From contig OY855915.1 of assembly GCA_963693305.1 (NCBI GenBank), positions 12,805,840 to 12,869,839 on the forward strand: a stretch of DNA of 64,000 nt. Direction: 5' to 3'. Each line of letters begins with the position of its first letter. Within the stretch, counting starts at the first letter, position 1. The notes beneath the pieces were generated by a model. That model saw only the letters and a program-made list of their open reading frames with translations. It was not told the DNA's origin and searched no databases. Positions 54,105 through 64,000 of the stretch are shown one piece after another. Both the position numbers and the translations under genes were made by a program. Origin of the DNA: Meandrina meandrites (lineage: Eukaryota > Cnidaria > Anthozoa > Scleractinia > Meandrinidae).

Positions 54105-54225
54105 ACCGTCCGTTACGTGTCTGTTACAAAAACCCTAACTCTTAACCCGTCCGTTACCCGTATGTTACAAGAACCCTAACTCTTAACTCGTCCGTTACGG
54201 GTCTGTTACAATAACCCTAACCTTA
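54105..54225 (+). repeat. 39-42-bp minisatellite, continuation
   Basis: About three further units to the end of the array. Confidence 0.85.
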
Positions 54226-54719
54226 ACACAACCTGGTTCGTTGTCAGGAGCTGGGCACTGACCGGTATATGAAATCAGTTCAAAATTATACTGCAAACCA
54301 CCCTATATAATTCGAAGCATAAAAATGGCTCTATATTACTCGTGCTCACTATTTTAGTGACACTTTTAACAGCATAGACCCTTGTAATAATCCCCTCCCC
54401 AATTCTACCACAAATTTGTTAAAAAATTGTAGCGGGGAGCATGTCCCAGGGGCAAGTTGCAGCGACACGTCCTATTGTCTGGCTGATTACTTTAAGCTCG
54501 TGCAACACAAATTTTGCAGCAAATTTGATCCTGGAACTCGTTAAACTTTGTGGGACGTGTCGCAGGGAAGAAATGTTGCAGAGATGCAATGTCCCATCGT
54601 GTAGATGGTTGTGCAACATGTCCCTACAAAATAATTAAATCATGATGGCGACGGTGACGGCGACGCAGACTGCAAACAATCGGTCTAGTTTGACACAAGA
54701 AATTAAAGTTAAGTTTTAA
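54226..54719. other. No recognisable gene
   Basis: A diffuse inverted repeat lies around 54,436-54,630 (AGCATGTCCC / GACACGTCC against GGGACGTGTCG / ACATGTCCCT), probably a MITE-like fragment. Confidence 0.4.
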
Positions 54720-55015
54720 AACAGAAATATAGTCGGGAATATAGTCGGGAAAACTCAGAACAAATGGGAAAAATCGAGAAAAAAGTACAGAAAAGGGTCA
54801 GACAATGGTCGATAAAAAGTCGTGAAAATGGAAAAACTTCGGATAAAATTCAACAAAAAACGCGGGAAAAAGGTCGGAAAATAGTGCAGAAAAACTTCGC
54901 GAAAAGTTGGAAAGTCGGGAAACAAGTCGGAAAAGAGATTACGAAAAAGTCGGTAAAATAAGAGAAATAACACAGGGAAAAAGTGGGCAAAAAATCGAGA
55001 ACGAAAAGTGGACTT
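54720..55015 (+). repeat. Purine-rich GTCGGGAAAA cryptic repeat
   Basis: Short degenerate words (GTCGGGAA, GTCGGAAAA, TCGTGAAAA) repeat every 10-25 bp on the plus strand, ending at a TTTTTTACTTTTTTC turn. Similar in style to 48.8-48.97 kb, on the other side of the satellite block. Confidence 0.6.
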
Positions 55016-56357
55016 CTTTTTTACTTTTTTCTTGACTGTTTCCTTGACTAAATCAATCGATCTGTGACCCTAGTAACCCTTTCTTCATAGGAAATGTCTG
55101 CTTGTGTGTGCCCTAAGGGTAAGGGAAATCTCAAAGGAAAGTAACATGTGTTGTTTTGGAAAATACCTAAACCCCCCACCATGAAAAGTTTTTGGTCAGC
55201 TTATCAATATCTGCCTGATCTTCCTGCATCGTGTATGCTACACGGTTTTATATACCATGCCACAGAAAATACAGCTAATCAGAATACACAAAAGCTGTCG
55301 TATATTTGACTGTATTAAACTTAACCTTCCCATCGTATGCTGTAATTTTTTCCCGACAACATTTTGTGAGCGTATTTTCAATTGCATGCCATAAAACAAT
55401 TATGCGAAACTTTTGCGTAGCATGCTATGGAACATCCCACTTGTCACCTGTATTTTCATCTTTCGCCTAAAAGATTGTGTGTATATGGAGAGAATACAAG
55501 TGACTCGTGGGATATTCCACAGTCATCCAAAGATGTTATCATTAGACACGTCCTGTGTCCTTACATTGAATGAAGAAATTAATTAATAATCTGCTTGTCC
55601 ATTTATGTCTGTGTCTGTAACTTTGTGCAAACTCTACGACTGGTTTTAATCCTGAAAAGGCAAATAACAACACATTAAATTTTGCCATAAAAATGATGAT
55701 GGTAAGGAAGTGTGGATGATGTTACATTACTTTAATGTTGTTCAATATGGAACACACAAATAGTTATGTAAAAGAAGGAGGGTTCCCGGTCCCCCGTGGC
55801 AAATATAAAGATCTCGCCTCAGACCTTGCCACGTATTAGCTGCTCTAAAAGGCAGGGGTTTCATGAAGGCACCACCTTCACTCATTGTTGCCGGGCAAAA
55901 GGAAACGAAGTTGCCTTGTCCATCACTACAGACTGATTACACTAACATTATTGCCACGATTAACAAATTGATATCTAGAATGGAGAGAGATTGACTTAAT
56001 TATTCTTGACCTAAACTTTATTCCAAATAAGTTTGATGATTAGTTTTTCTCTTCCTTGAATTAACAGCATCCCTCGTGTATTTTTTGATGTGCTCGCAAC
56101 ACAGGAAATCTGGACAAACTGTGTGTGAAGATTTACATTGTTGTAGCGAATATATGAGATTTATAGAATGGTTTGTAGAATTGAGTACAATACCAAAAAT
56201 ATGAACAGATACAAGCTGAACAAAAGAAGTTAATCATAGCCGATGGGCTGATGTCAATGTTGCGATGGTAACAGGGAGGACAGCTGAGGATGACACATTT
56301 TAATTTAAAAAACAACATAATTTAATTCAAGATCTAGCAATTATGTATTTTAAGTAA
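55016..56357. other. No recognisable gene
   Basis: AT-rich; no domain-bearing frame seen on either strand. Confidence 0.4.
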
Positions 56358-56455
56358 GGGTTATTTTGAGGCAACAAGGGGAAATGTGATTTATTTACCG
56401 AGGGTGCAACCCGAGGCCAATAAATCACATATCCCTGAGGTGCCTAAAAATAACC
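56358..56455. repeat. Inverted repeat with about 40-bp imperfect arms
   Basis: GGTTATTTTGAGGCA ... ATGTGATTTATT faces AATAAATCACAT ... TGCCTAAAAATAACC, with a CC/GG-rich loop. Confidence 0.75.
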
Positions 56456-57370
56456 GGCTTATTTTTTTCACATTGGCAAGGTATCAACTGTGGCGTAAAA
56501 TGATAAGAAACACGCTTTTCTTTGCTTGTTTTTATATTGATACGCTGAAGAAAAACAAATATTTTTCCGGACTCGCAGTAAACAATAGCAAAAAGGTTCC
56601 GAAAGTTGCACTGGGGTTTCCATATGGTAAAAATATATAATAAACAGGTTTTTTTTTCCCGTTTTTGATGCGCCAACCAAAAAGCCAATATATGCGTTCA
56701 AAACAAGCTGCCGAAAGTATGCACTAGGATTTTATTGTATTAAGCCATATACATATGGATTAATACTGACATTCCAGGTATTTATCTGACTTATTTCATG
56801 ATATTATTCATGAGAGATTATTATATGAAGCCCCTTTCCAGGACGACAAAAGCTGACTAATGAGTACTACATTGTCTTTGTTTTGTTATATTGTTGCCAT
56901 TGTGCGGTTTTCTCAGAATGGCCCCATCGCGCGCTTTCACGCTTTCACAAAAATTGTGATTTGTCAACCTTATTTCAAGAACACAAGGTTGTTTGATGGT
57001 TTGATAGTTTGTTTTGCTCTGTGCAATGTTCGCAAGGGTTAGTGTTTTTTTTCTACAGCGTCTTTGTGGCAGTAGGCTGAAAATGTAAGTACAAAGGAAT
57101 ATTTTATGAAGAGTTGAACCAATGAAAGGAACGTGGTCACTGCGGCCAAAGCTTGTAGACAGATTCAAATTCCAGATAGTTTGAAAGGAACCTTTAAGGA
57201 ATACCATGTTTTCAAGAATGAGATGCACGTTCTTGAATTCAAACAGGATGATGAAGGGGAAATTAGGCAGCAACAAATCTGAGAATGGCATGGCCTAAAT
57301 TTAACTGAACTTAGAAAATCTGGAGTAATTTTACAATAGCGGTCCATTCTAAAAGTGCAAGGTTCATTTC
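56456..57370. other. No recognisable gene
   Basis: The 144-codon minus frame at 56,857-57,291 has no recognisable domain and a low-complexity C-terminus. Confidence 0.35.
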
Positions 57371-57548
57371 CTGCCACCCTGGTTTGTGGTGTCACAGTTA
57401 GTTTGAATTTCTTAAATAATGAGATAAAAAATTTAAGTCATTTTGCCACCACGGGCCGTGTTGTCACAGTTAGTTTCAATTTTCATAACTAGTGAGATAA
57501 ATATTTAATTTCTCCCGCCATCGTGGTCTGTGGTGTCGCAGTTACAGT
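57371..57548 (+). repeat. About 75-bp tandem repeat, 2.4 units
   Basis: GTGGTGTCACAGTTAGTTTG, then ...GAGATAAA...TTTAA, recurs from about 57,385, 57,460 and 57,530. Confidence 0.7.
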
Positions 57549-58420
57549 AAACACCCGCAAATAATTCGCCCCGGCAGATAAGTGGCACCCTGAATTTAGA
57601 AACTAAAATTTTGGCAATCAAGATACAGTAGCCCATTCTTTCAAGATTATGACGTGGACCAGGAGGGCGAGCTTGAAATTAACAATATACAGTAGACCAG
57701 AGAATTGTTGAAGGCGAACAAATTTAGCTTGAGACTGAAAAAACAAAAATCACAGCATAGTGGAAGATATTTCAAATGATCATCTTCCTGTACTTTTGTA
57801 TCAACACATAGCACTATCAAAGGAATTTGAACGCAGTTAACGACTCCCAGGAACAAAACGAAGCAAAGCATTAATCATTTGCTTAACCGCATTCACCTCA
57901 ACAGTTTGTTTAACATGCTTGCTCAGGATAGCCATGAACCTCAGCCAAATTTGCTGTGACATAAAGCCAGGATGTTCTCAAACTGAACCGTACTTATATG
58001 CCATTGTGTATGGCATGCAAACTATAAATGAGGAAGATTTAAGGAATTGTGCTACATGTGAGGCTTACTCTACAAGTGGATCGCTGGTAGAGTGATCCAT
58101 GATTTTGAACTCGCTAATTTCCTCGCCTGCAAGCAGGCTCTCTGCAGGAAACCCTGATTGTTTGTATTTCCAGAAACAGTGGTTAGTGACTAGTGATACA
58201 TACATATCTCACGCATATGTATTTTACTAATTAATACCCTATGTGTGCTTCACTTCTGCCTGCTATTCTAAGTACCGGAAATAATAAATGAATATTATCA
58301 TAATAGATATCTCACAATCCTCTGCGTTGTATATATTACCGTGATTCCTTCCTTTGTGCACAGTTCTCCTACGACATCACTCGTTGTGTATGCGAAGTTT
58401 TTCTGTTTAACTCTGTCACC
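57549..58420. other. No recognisable gene
   Basis: AT-rich. The stretch just before 58,426 has no obvious promoter that I can defend. Confidence 0.4.
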
Positions 58421-58425
58421 GTGTC

Positions 58426-58647
58426 ATGGCCCAACCCCCTCCCGTGCAGCGTCCGTTGAGAGTCAGGGCGCAAGATGTTTCGGCTAACGTTCAAGCTGCC
58501 CCTGCGGTTCCTGTTCCTCAACACGGTCCACAAGCTGTTCCTGCTGTCCCTGCACGCGTGGCCGTACCGGATAATGAAGCAGTGGTTAATGCTGACAATG
58601 CAAACCAAAACCCGGCACCTCCTGCAGTTCCTGAACCTGCGCTCGAG
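58426..58647 (+). CDS. Ala/Pro/Val-rich frame, possible 5' exon of a DIRS-like element or gene
   Basis: From ATG 58,426, 74 codons rich in Ala, Pro, Val and Asn (MAQPPPVQRPLRVRAQDV, then repeated PAVP words) lead to CTCGAG|GTAAAA, a usable splice donor. Beyond it the frame enters an 88-bp tandem repeat and loses protein character. A DIRS-type reverse transcriptase relic lies 1.7 kb downstream on the same strand, so this could be its first frame. It could equally be the first exon of an unrelated low-complexity protein. I do not recognise the family. Confidence 0.35.
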
Positions 58648-58734
58648 GTAAAACCGTGTTTCTTTCTTTCTCATTTTGCTTATGACATATGCCCCACACA
58701 AGTGGGCGTGGAGTTTTTAATGTGTGATACCACT

Positions 58735-59290
58735 CGAGCGCGAGTGATGCCAGTCGAGAGCGACTGAAGGAAAACCTTGTTACTCGAGCATGAGTGCAAG
58801 GCAGAATTGTGAGTGATGCCGCTCGAGTGCGAGCGTTGCCAGTCAAGAGCGACTGAGGGAAAACCTTGTTACTCGAGCACGAGTGCAAGGCAGAATTGTG
58901 AGTGATGCCGCTCAAGTGCGAGCGATGCCAGTCGAGAGCGACTGAGGGAAAACCTTGTTACTCGAGCATGAGTGCAAGGCAGAATTGTGAGAGATGCCGC
59001 TCGAGTGCGAGCGTTGCTAGTCGAGAGCGACTAAGGGAAGAGCTTGTTACTCGCACATAAGTGCAAAGCGGATACTTTTTTGCCACATCGGAACTGTGAG
59101 TGACGCGCTTGAGTGCGAGCGATGCCAGTCGAGATCGACTGAGGGAAAGCTGGAAAAGCTTGTTACGCACGTAAGCGTTGTTGCAACGCAGATGCTCATC
59201 AAGTATGTTTGGATTTATTTTCTTGCCACTCTTGAATGCGAGTGATGCGCTCGAGTGCGAGTGTTGGCAGTTGTGAGCCACTGAGGAAAA
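58735..59290 (+). repeat. 88-bp tandem repeat, then degenerate units
   Basis: GGAAAACCTTGTTACTCGAG followed by GAGTGCAAGGCAGAATTGTG starts near 58,771, 58,859 and 58,947. Diverged units continue to about 59,290. Palindromic words (CTCGAG, AGTCGAGAGCGACT) occur in each. Confidence 0.85.
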
Positions 59291-60244
59291 GCTCAGTAGA
59301 AGAGTTTTGTTATTTCGGCTTTTAGCGTAATGCGGACGCTAGCCGAGAAAATTTGAATATTTTCAAAATGTCACTCGGGTACGAGTGATGCTAGTTGAAA
59401 CGTGTGCAAGCCAAGACAAAATGCTTGTCAAATTGCTTTATGAATTCATTCTACTCGTGAATTATGTCGCCCGGGCGTGTGTTGCCAGGTGTTTGCCAAG
59501 GTGTTGCCAAGTGCGTTTCAAATTTTTCTCGCTTTCCAGAATGTTGGCACGATGCCTCTTGAGTGCAAATGTTATTGGTCAAGGACGATCGAAGGAGGAA
59601 TTTTTTCCGGTCGCTCTCAAGTGCACATCAAACTAGTGCTGTTCAGGCTTATCTGAATGATTTAGATAATATGCCACTTTAACGCGTGTGTGACCCTAAA
59701 ATGCTATAGTCAGCGCGGCAAAAGTTTACTTTGTCTGCAAAGTTTTGTTTGGTCGAGTGCTTTCGTTCCAAGACAATTATTTGTCTTGCCGCCTGAGTGC
59801 TTGAAAGGTAAAACGCTGGTCAACTTTTTTCTTTTGCAAGAAGTATCTATTTAATAGTTGACGTTTTCGCTTTTATTGAGCGGGCCACGGCGAATTTTTC
59901 AAATGTTTTGTTGCTCTGCTTATAACTACAGCGTAAAACAACGTAGTTTGTTTATGAATATATTTTTCATTTAGTGTTGTCAACCCACGCTGAATTTGAA
60001 TGATAATAAAGTGGTTCTTTGGCTTTAATTTTGTTAGCGTTTGTTCTCCTCTCAACTTTTTCCCCTCCTTGTGTTACCAGCTGAGTTGGAGTGTCGCTTG
60101 AAACAGGGGTACAACTCTCCTCCCGGTTTATCTGGGTCAAGCTGCCATTCCTCCTCCTCTGGTGGCCACTATTTCATTCTCCTTTTCGTCTTTTATGTAC
60201 TTGGGCTTTATTTTTATCCTTTTCCGCTTTGTTTGTAAAACCAA
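59291..60244. other. No recognisable gene; one possible exon
   Basis: TTGTGTTACCAG at about 60,078 precedes an open stretch AELECRLKQGYNSPPGLSGS, but its phase does not fit the donor at 58,647. Confidence 0.3.
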
Positions 60245-60665
60245 ACAAAACCGTTCTTTTCCCGTACCGAGAACTGCAAATCTGATCCTACTCCTTGCGT
60301 AGACGTGTTCCAGTCTAGAGTTACTGAGTTGGTGACCATGGATATGTGGCCACTAGAGTGTGAGGCGGAATTGGCAGTTCCCTGTTCTTTGACCGCCCTT
60401 TTCGTTTGGACAACCTTTCACAATTACCCAGATACCTTATGAAAGGATGTTACCAAACAACTTTAGACGACAAGTCGGGCTATGATCACATTCTCTTTGA
60501 CTTTCCAAGTCGTACGTTCTTTGGCATCAGGTGGAAAGGATGGTTTTTGTTTTGGGAGGAATATTTCTGCCTATGTTTATCTTTCCACCAGCCTCCTAGT
60601 ATCGCATTTCTTAAGTTCAATAGGAGTGCCTTGCTCTTTGTATATCGATGATAGGCAGAATGGTT
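60245..60665 (+). pseudogene. DIRS-like retroelement reverse transcriptase fragment
   Basis: The frame from about 60,385 reads DRPFRLDNLSQLPRYLMKG, then CYQTTLDDKSGYDHILF, FPSRTFFGIRWKGW, and after a shift near 60,553 ISAYVYLSTSLLVSHFL and CSLYIDDRQNG. T-x-x-D-D-K-S-G-Y-D-H is the metal-binding motif A, and L-Y-I-D-D is the YxDD box, of the reverse transcriptase in DIRS/tyrosine-recombinase retroelements. Only about 90 residues survive. RNase H, methyltransferase and recombinase parts are absent. The frameshift and truncation make it inactive. Confidence 0.65.
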
Positions 60666-60817
60666 AGTTGCAGTCCAAAACTTCCGACCATGCGGCGAGT
60701 ACTTTAGCTACTCCTTCAGACGAATCACGTTTTGCCGTTTCAAAACCTGCGGTTTTCCTCGCAACCCATTTTCACCCCTCCATATCTCATTGTCCTATGT
60801 ATTCATGTGTATTGTAG

Positions 60818-60956
60818 GTGCTTTGAATATACTACTATTGTGTTGGCAGCATCTGGAATTTCCTTTTTGGAATTCAATGCCACCTTTGGGAAGATGAATG
60901 ACTGGCTCACTTCACATAAAAAAGATGTCACTGAAGAGGAGAACCCCTTCAAATGA
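60818..60956 (+). CDS. Candidate 3'-terminal exon, copy 1
   Basis: After ATTGTAG|G the frame reads CFEYTTIVLAASGISFLEF, then NATFGKMNDWLTSHKKDVTE and EENPFK-stop. The same frame survives in copies 2 and 3. I do not recognise the protein. It could be the last exon of a gene whose other exons lie outside or were not found. Confidence 0.3.
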
Positions 60957-61210
60957 CCTGGCAATGGGAATGTAAAATTATAAAATACTAGTTTATACAG
61001 GCTGCACAGATAACAGTGAAGATGTATTATATGCATGTATTACATACATAATTCGCCAAATTGTCATGATGTCATATATGGTAAAAAATTCATTATCATT
61101 CATCATCTGCAAGTCAATATTGTTAACACTGAATGCTAAAGGTTTTATTTCGGCTGTTGTTATCAAAGTCCTCCATATCTCATTGTTCTATATATTCATG
61201 TGTATTGTAG

Positions 61211-61340
61211 GTGCTTTGAATATACTACTATTGTGTTGGCAGCATCTGGAATTTCCTTTTTGGAATTCAATGCCACCTTTGGGAAGGTGAATGACTGGCT
61301 CACTTCACATGTCACTGAAGAGCAGAACCCCTTCAAATGA
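61211..61340 (+). CDS. Candidate 3'-terminal exon, copy 2
   Basis: Same acceptor and frame as copy 1. It differs by Met to Val, Glu to Gln and a 9-bp in-frame deletion (KKD lost). Frame preservation despite the deletion is mild evidence for past coding. Confidence 0.3.
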
Positions 61341-61609
61341 CCTGGCAATGGGAATGTAAAATTATAAAATACTAGTTTATACAGGCTGTACATATAAGAG
61401 CGAAGATGTATTATATGCATGTATTGCATACAATACATGCATATACATAATTCACCAAATTGTCATGATGTCATATATGGTCAAAACTTCATTGTCATTC
61501 ATCATCTGCAAGTCAATATTGTTAACACTGAATGCAAAAGGTTTTATTTCGGCTGTTGTTATCAAAGTCCTCCATATCTCATTGTCCTATATATTCATGT
61601 GTATTGTAG

Positions 61610-62196
61610 GTGCTTTGAATATACTACTATTGTGTTGGCAGCATCTGGAATTTCCTTTTTGGAATTCAATGCCACCTTTGGGAAATCAGGGTTCGTACAA
61701 AAAATCGCAACCATTTTTCCAGGACTTTTCAAGGACTTTTCAAGGACTTTTCAAGGACCAAATTGAATTTTCAAGGACCACCTACTAGGAATGTAATTTC
61801 ACAGATGGTATATAAATCCACATTCCCAGTCCAAGCTAGCAGGTTTCTAATAAGGCTTCAAGTGTTTGCTCCATCTCCTTCTCTACATTTTTCAGTTCAC
61901 TTGCCTTTTCTCTTTATTAGCTGCTTAAACACTCGTGTTTTACAGTGTTTGAAGTTGCTTTACACAGGAAAAGAATACCAAAGTCTATACAAAGCACTTT
62001 CCTTTTGACGCCACTACGTTTGAAGTTGAAGAAAATTCAAGGACTTTTCAAGAACTTACACAGAACTTTAAGGACTTTTCAAGGAAAAATGGAATTCAAG
62101 GACTTTTCAAGGACTCCCCCTAAAATTCAAGGAATGAATGACTGGCTCACTTCACATAAAAAAGATGTCACTGAAGAGCAGAACCCCTTCAAATGA
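61610..62196 (+). pseudogene. Candidate 3'-terminal exon, copy 3, interrupted
   Basis: Open from the acceptor to FNATFGK at 61,686, then the hAT-like insertion; the remainder, MNDWLTSHKKDVTEEQNPFK, resumes at 62,134. If the exon was ever used, this copy is broken. Confidence 0.35.
61687..62133 (-). mobile_element. hAT-like MITE fragment
   Basis: Starts CAGGGTTCGTACAAAAAATC, a typical hAT terminus, and is filled with CAAGGACTTTTCAAGGACTT words, the complement of those flanking 14.03-15.21 kb. The matching right terminus is missing and no 8-bp duplication is seen, so it is 3'-truncated or diverged. Confidence 0.6.
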
Positions 62197-62430
62197 CCTG
62201 GCAATGGGAATGTAAAATTATAGAATACTAGTTTATACAGGCTGTACATATAAGAGTGAAGATGTATTATATGCATGTATTACATACAATACATGCATAT
62301 ACATAATTCACCAAATTGTCATGATGTCATATATGGTCAAAACTTCATCGTCATTCATCATCTGCAAGTCAATATTGTTAACACTGAATGCAAAAGGTTT
62401 TTATTTCGGCTGTTTTTGTCAAAGTCATTC

Positions 62431-62820
62431 CCCTTAAATTATAGAACTAAACTTGAGTTTTCAAATTTGCCTATTGGTTGACTATCTTATCTGGTTGGCC
62501 TTGTATGTAACATAATTCCTTTAACTTTAAAGCTTCAAGAAGCCTAATTATTTAAACCGTTTACTTTATGCTGCATGAGAGCAGACGACGAGAGAAAGCA
62601 AAGCGTGAAATACAACATAAATGTATCGCAACAATGTCAAAGAGCACATAGTATAGCAAGTACATGTTTCATGATAAATGGGCACACTTTTGATCTACAG
62701 TGATCAAATTTGTTCCAAATTCACAATGTTCTCAAGGCTACAACTATCAAAAGAGAAAACACCCAGCCCTACCTTACACTCTTAATAAACAAGACCAAAA
62801 ACTTGCAAAAAGGTTTTTTC
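62431..62820. other. No recognisable gene
   Basis: AT-rich. Confidence 0.4.
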
Positions 62821-63000
62821 GAGGTCATCTTCAACCTAGTGTAGATTGAAATGCAGAGGACCTCGCAGTTTTGAGTTAAGAACTTTATGACATCACATGC
62901 AAACCAAGAATATGATTTTTAGGAAGACCACTTCTGTTGTTAACGTGGCTTTTATATTTAAATAAAGATTGATGATCATGATGATGATGATGATGATATG
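62821..63000. repeat. MITE-like end and ATG/GAT microsatellite
   Basis: CTTTATGACATCACATGCAA then ACCAAGAA (62,873-62,910) resembles the right end of the 600-bp MITE family. AAATAAAGATTGATGATC with a (GAT)n run at 62,966-62,998 looks like a retroelement tail. Confidence 0.45.
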
Positions 63001-64000
63001 CTGGTTACTGTAGAGATTGTGCATTGTCAGGACAGTAAAACAGGTTGAAATGAATCACCAGCCCAAAGGGAGCTGAACATCACATACATTTTGCGTATGG
63101 TTAGAGCTGCTTCTGGTGGATTGCACTCAAACCTACATAATTTTAAAAGGTTCTCGAAATTTGTCAAGGAGCCACTTTTTGTACTAATTTGCCACAATTA
63201 CACAGAAATAAAACTTTTATCAGCTTGCCTTTGTCAAAATGGTGCAAATGGTTGCAGCATCTACTCTTACTCCAAATTTTTCAAATGGCTCCAAAAATTT
63301 TTCAAGCAGAAGTCAAAGTGCCTCCACACATCTGAAAATTTTGCAAATCATGAAGTAACACCGTTTACATTCACCTTCTATTTCAATAATGTAGCTGTAC
63401 TACTACAAAACATTAGGTCAAATGTTAATTTCAAAAATATCATTTCTACCTAAATTTGTTCACCAGCTACATTACATAATGTATGGTTGTATTTAAGACA
63501 CAGTGCTAGTACTCAACAAATGAGATTGTGAATGATTGTTCACAAGCATTTTAGGTTTTTGTACTTGGCACCCGGCTTACTGTTTTCATTGTTGCACCGT
63601 GTTCTCAATTAAAGTCTGTTAAAGCATATTAGTTTGTTTACACAAATGTCATTTCAATTTGCACCATAGATGTATTATAGCCATTAATTATATACCCATG
63701 TCTCACAAAGACTGGGAACTACCAAATTTGTGAATTTGATTGGCTAAAATCGTTATTGATCACGGGCTAGATGTTCCCATCTAGAGTGGCATCTAGAAAA
63801 AGCAAAAACATTGACCTGTTTTTGCAAAAAAATAATAAAGGAAAACACTAAAAAGCTTGACGCAAAAAAAGATAAAAAGAACCAGCACAACTCGCAAATG
63901 TTTGTTCAGTTAACAGGCACGAAATCACACATCACCTACAGGTGAATTTGCAAAGAAATTGCAAGGCCAGAACTTAAAAGCACTCTTGACCTTGGTTGTG
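63001..64000. other. No recognisable gene
   Basis: A 120-codon plus frame at 63,091-63,453 is Phe/Asn/Ser-rich with no recognisable domain and no related copy in the window. The rest is AT-rich. Confidence 0.35.

Larger units (their letters stand above)
60776..62430 (+). repeat. 396-bp tandem triplication
   Basis: CTCCATATCTCATTGT starts units near 60,778, 61,172 and 61,569. Each carries TGTATTGTAGGTGCTTTGAA, then AAATGACCTGGCAATGGG, then a TATATGCATGTATTACATAC-like stretch. The third has an insertion at 61,687-62,133 and its downstream half follows to about 62,430. Confidence 0.9.

Noticed and set aside
52930..54225. True telomeric repeat array
   Set aside because: TAACCC words occur once or twice per 39-42-bp unit; there is no run of TTAGGG repeats.
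56857..57291. 144-codon minus frame
   Set aside because: No motif, no related copy, and composition typical of random AT-rich frames.
63091..63453. 120-codon plus frame
   Set aside because: Phe/Asn-rich with no domain or conservation evidence inside the window.

Overview
This is a gene-poor, repeat-dense stretch of an animal nuclear genome. AT-rich DNA, canonical GT-AG introns, Penelope-like, DIRS-like, LINE and Polinton/Maverick relics, tRNA-derived SINEs and many short inverted-repeat elements suggest a cnidarian, most likely a stony coral. That assignment is inference; no marker gene settles it. I see no intact conventional protein-coding gene.

Layout. 0-4.9 kb: broken LINE ORF1, tRNA-derived SINEs, a 50-bp palindrome and a TTAA-flanked MITE. 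4.9-13.0 kb: one 8.1-kb foldback element (6-bp target duplication GCGAAT) with roughly 1-kb inverted arms carrying 7-bp satellites. It was split by a 4.6-kb insert (6-bp duplication AATTTA) that itself holds a second copy of the foldback element. 13.7-15.2 kb: an unrecognised 132-codon frame and a decayed BED-finger/hAT-related element. 15.3-20.4 kb (minus): a broken multi-exon gene with cysteine-rich, coiled-coil and NHL-like segments. Its early splice sites survive, but it has several frameshifts and stops and a 596-bp MITE inside its last exon.

20.4-32 kb: SINEs, MITEs and satellites, plus the 3' end of a Penelope-like element folded back on itself at 25.4-26.0 kb. 32.5-38.9 kb: a near-identical 2.8-kb tandem duplication and a smaller 0.35-kb one. 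40.1-42.6 kb: a Penelope-like reading frame split by a 1.84-kb, almost wholly palindromic element with a TTAA target duplication. 42.6-47.0 kb: a partial Polinton with a truncated integrase (+), a family-B DNA polymerase with stops and frameshifts (-), and an acidic repeat frame (-).

48.3-55.0 kb is a satellite desert: a 174-bp tandem repeat, purine/pyrimidine-skewed tracts, about 2.85 kb of a 20-bp minisatellite with strand switches and a 439-bp higher-order duplication, and a 39-42-bp TAACCC-containing minisatellite hit by another TTAA element. 58.4-60.7 kb: an Ala/Pro-rich frame, an 88-bp tandem repeat and a DIRS-type reverse transcriptase relic. 60.8-62.4 kb: a 396-bp unit in three copies, each with a splice-acceptor-led short terminal reading frame, the third interrupted by a hAT-like fragment.

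The main biological content is a stratigraphy of nested insertions. Several can be ordered because target-site duplications, interrupted reading frames or in-window empty copies show which insertion came first.
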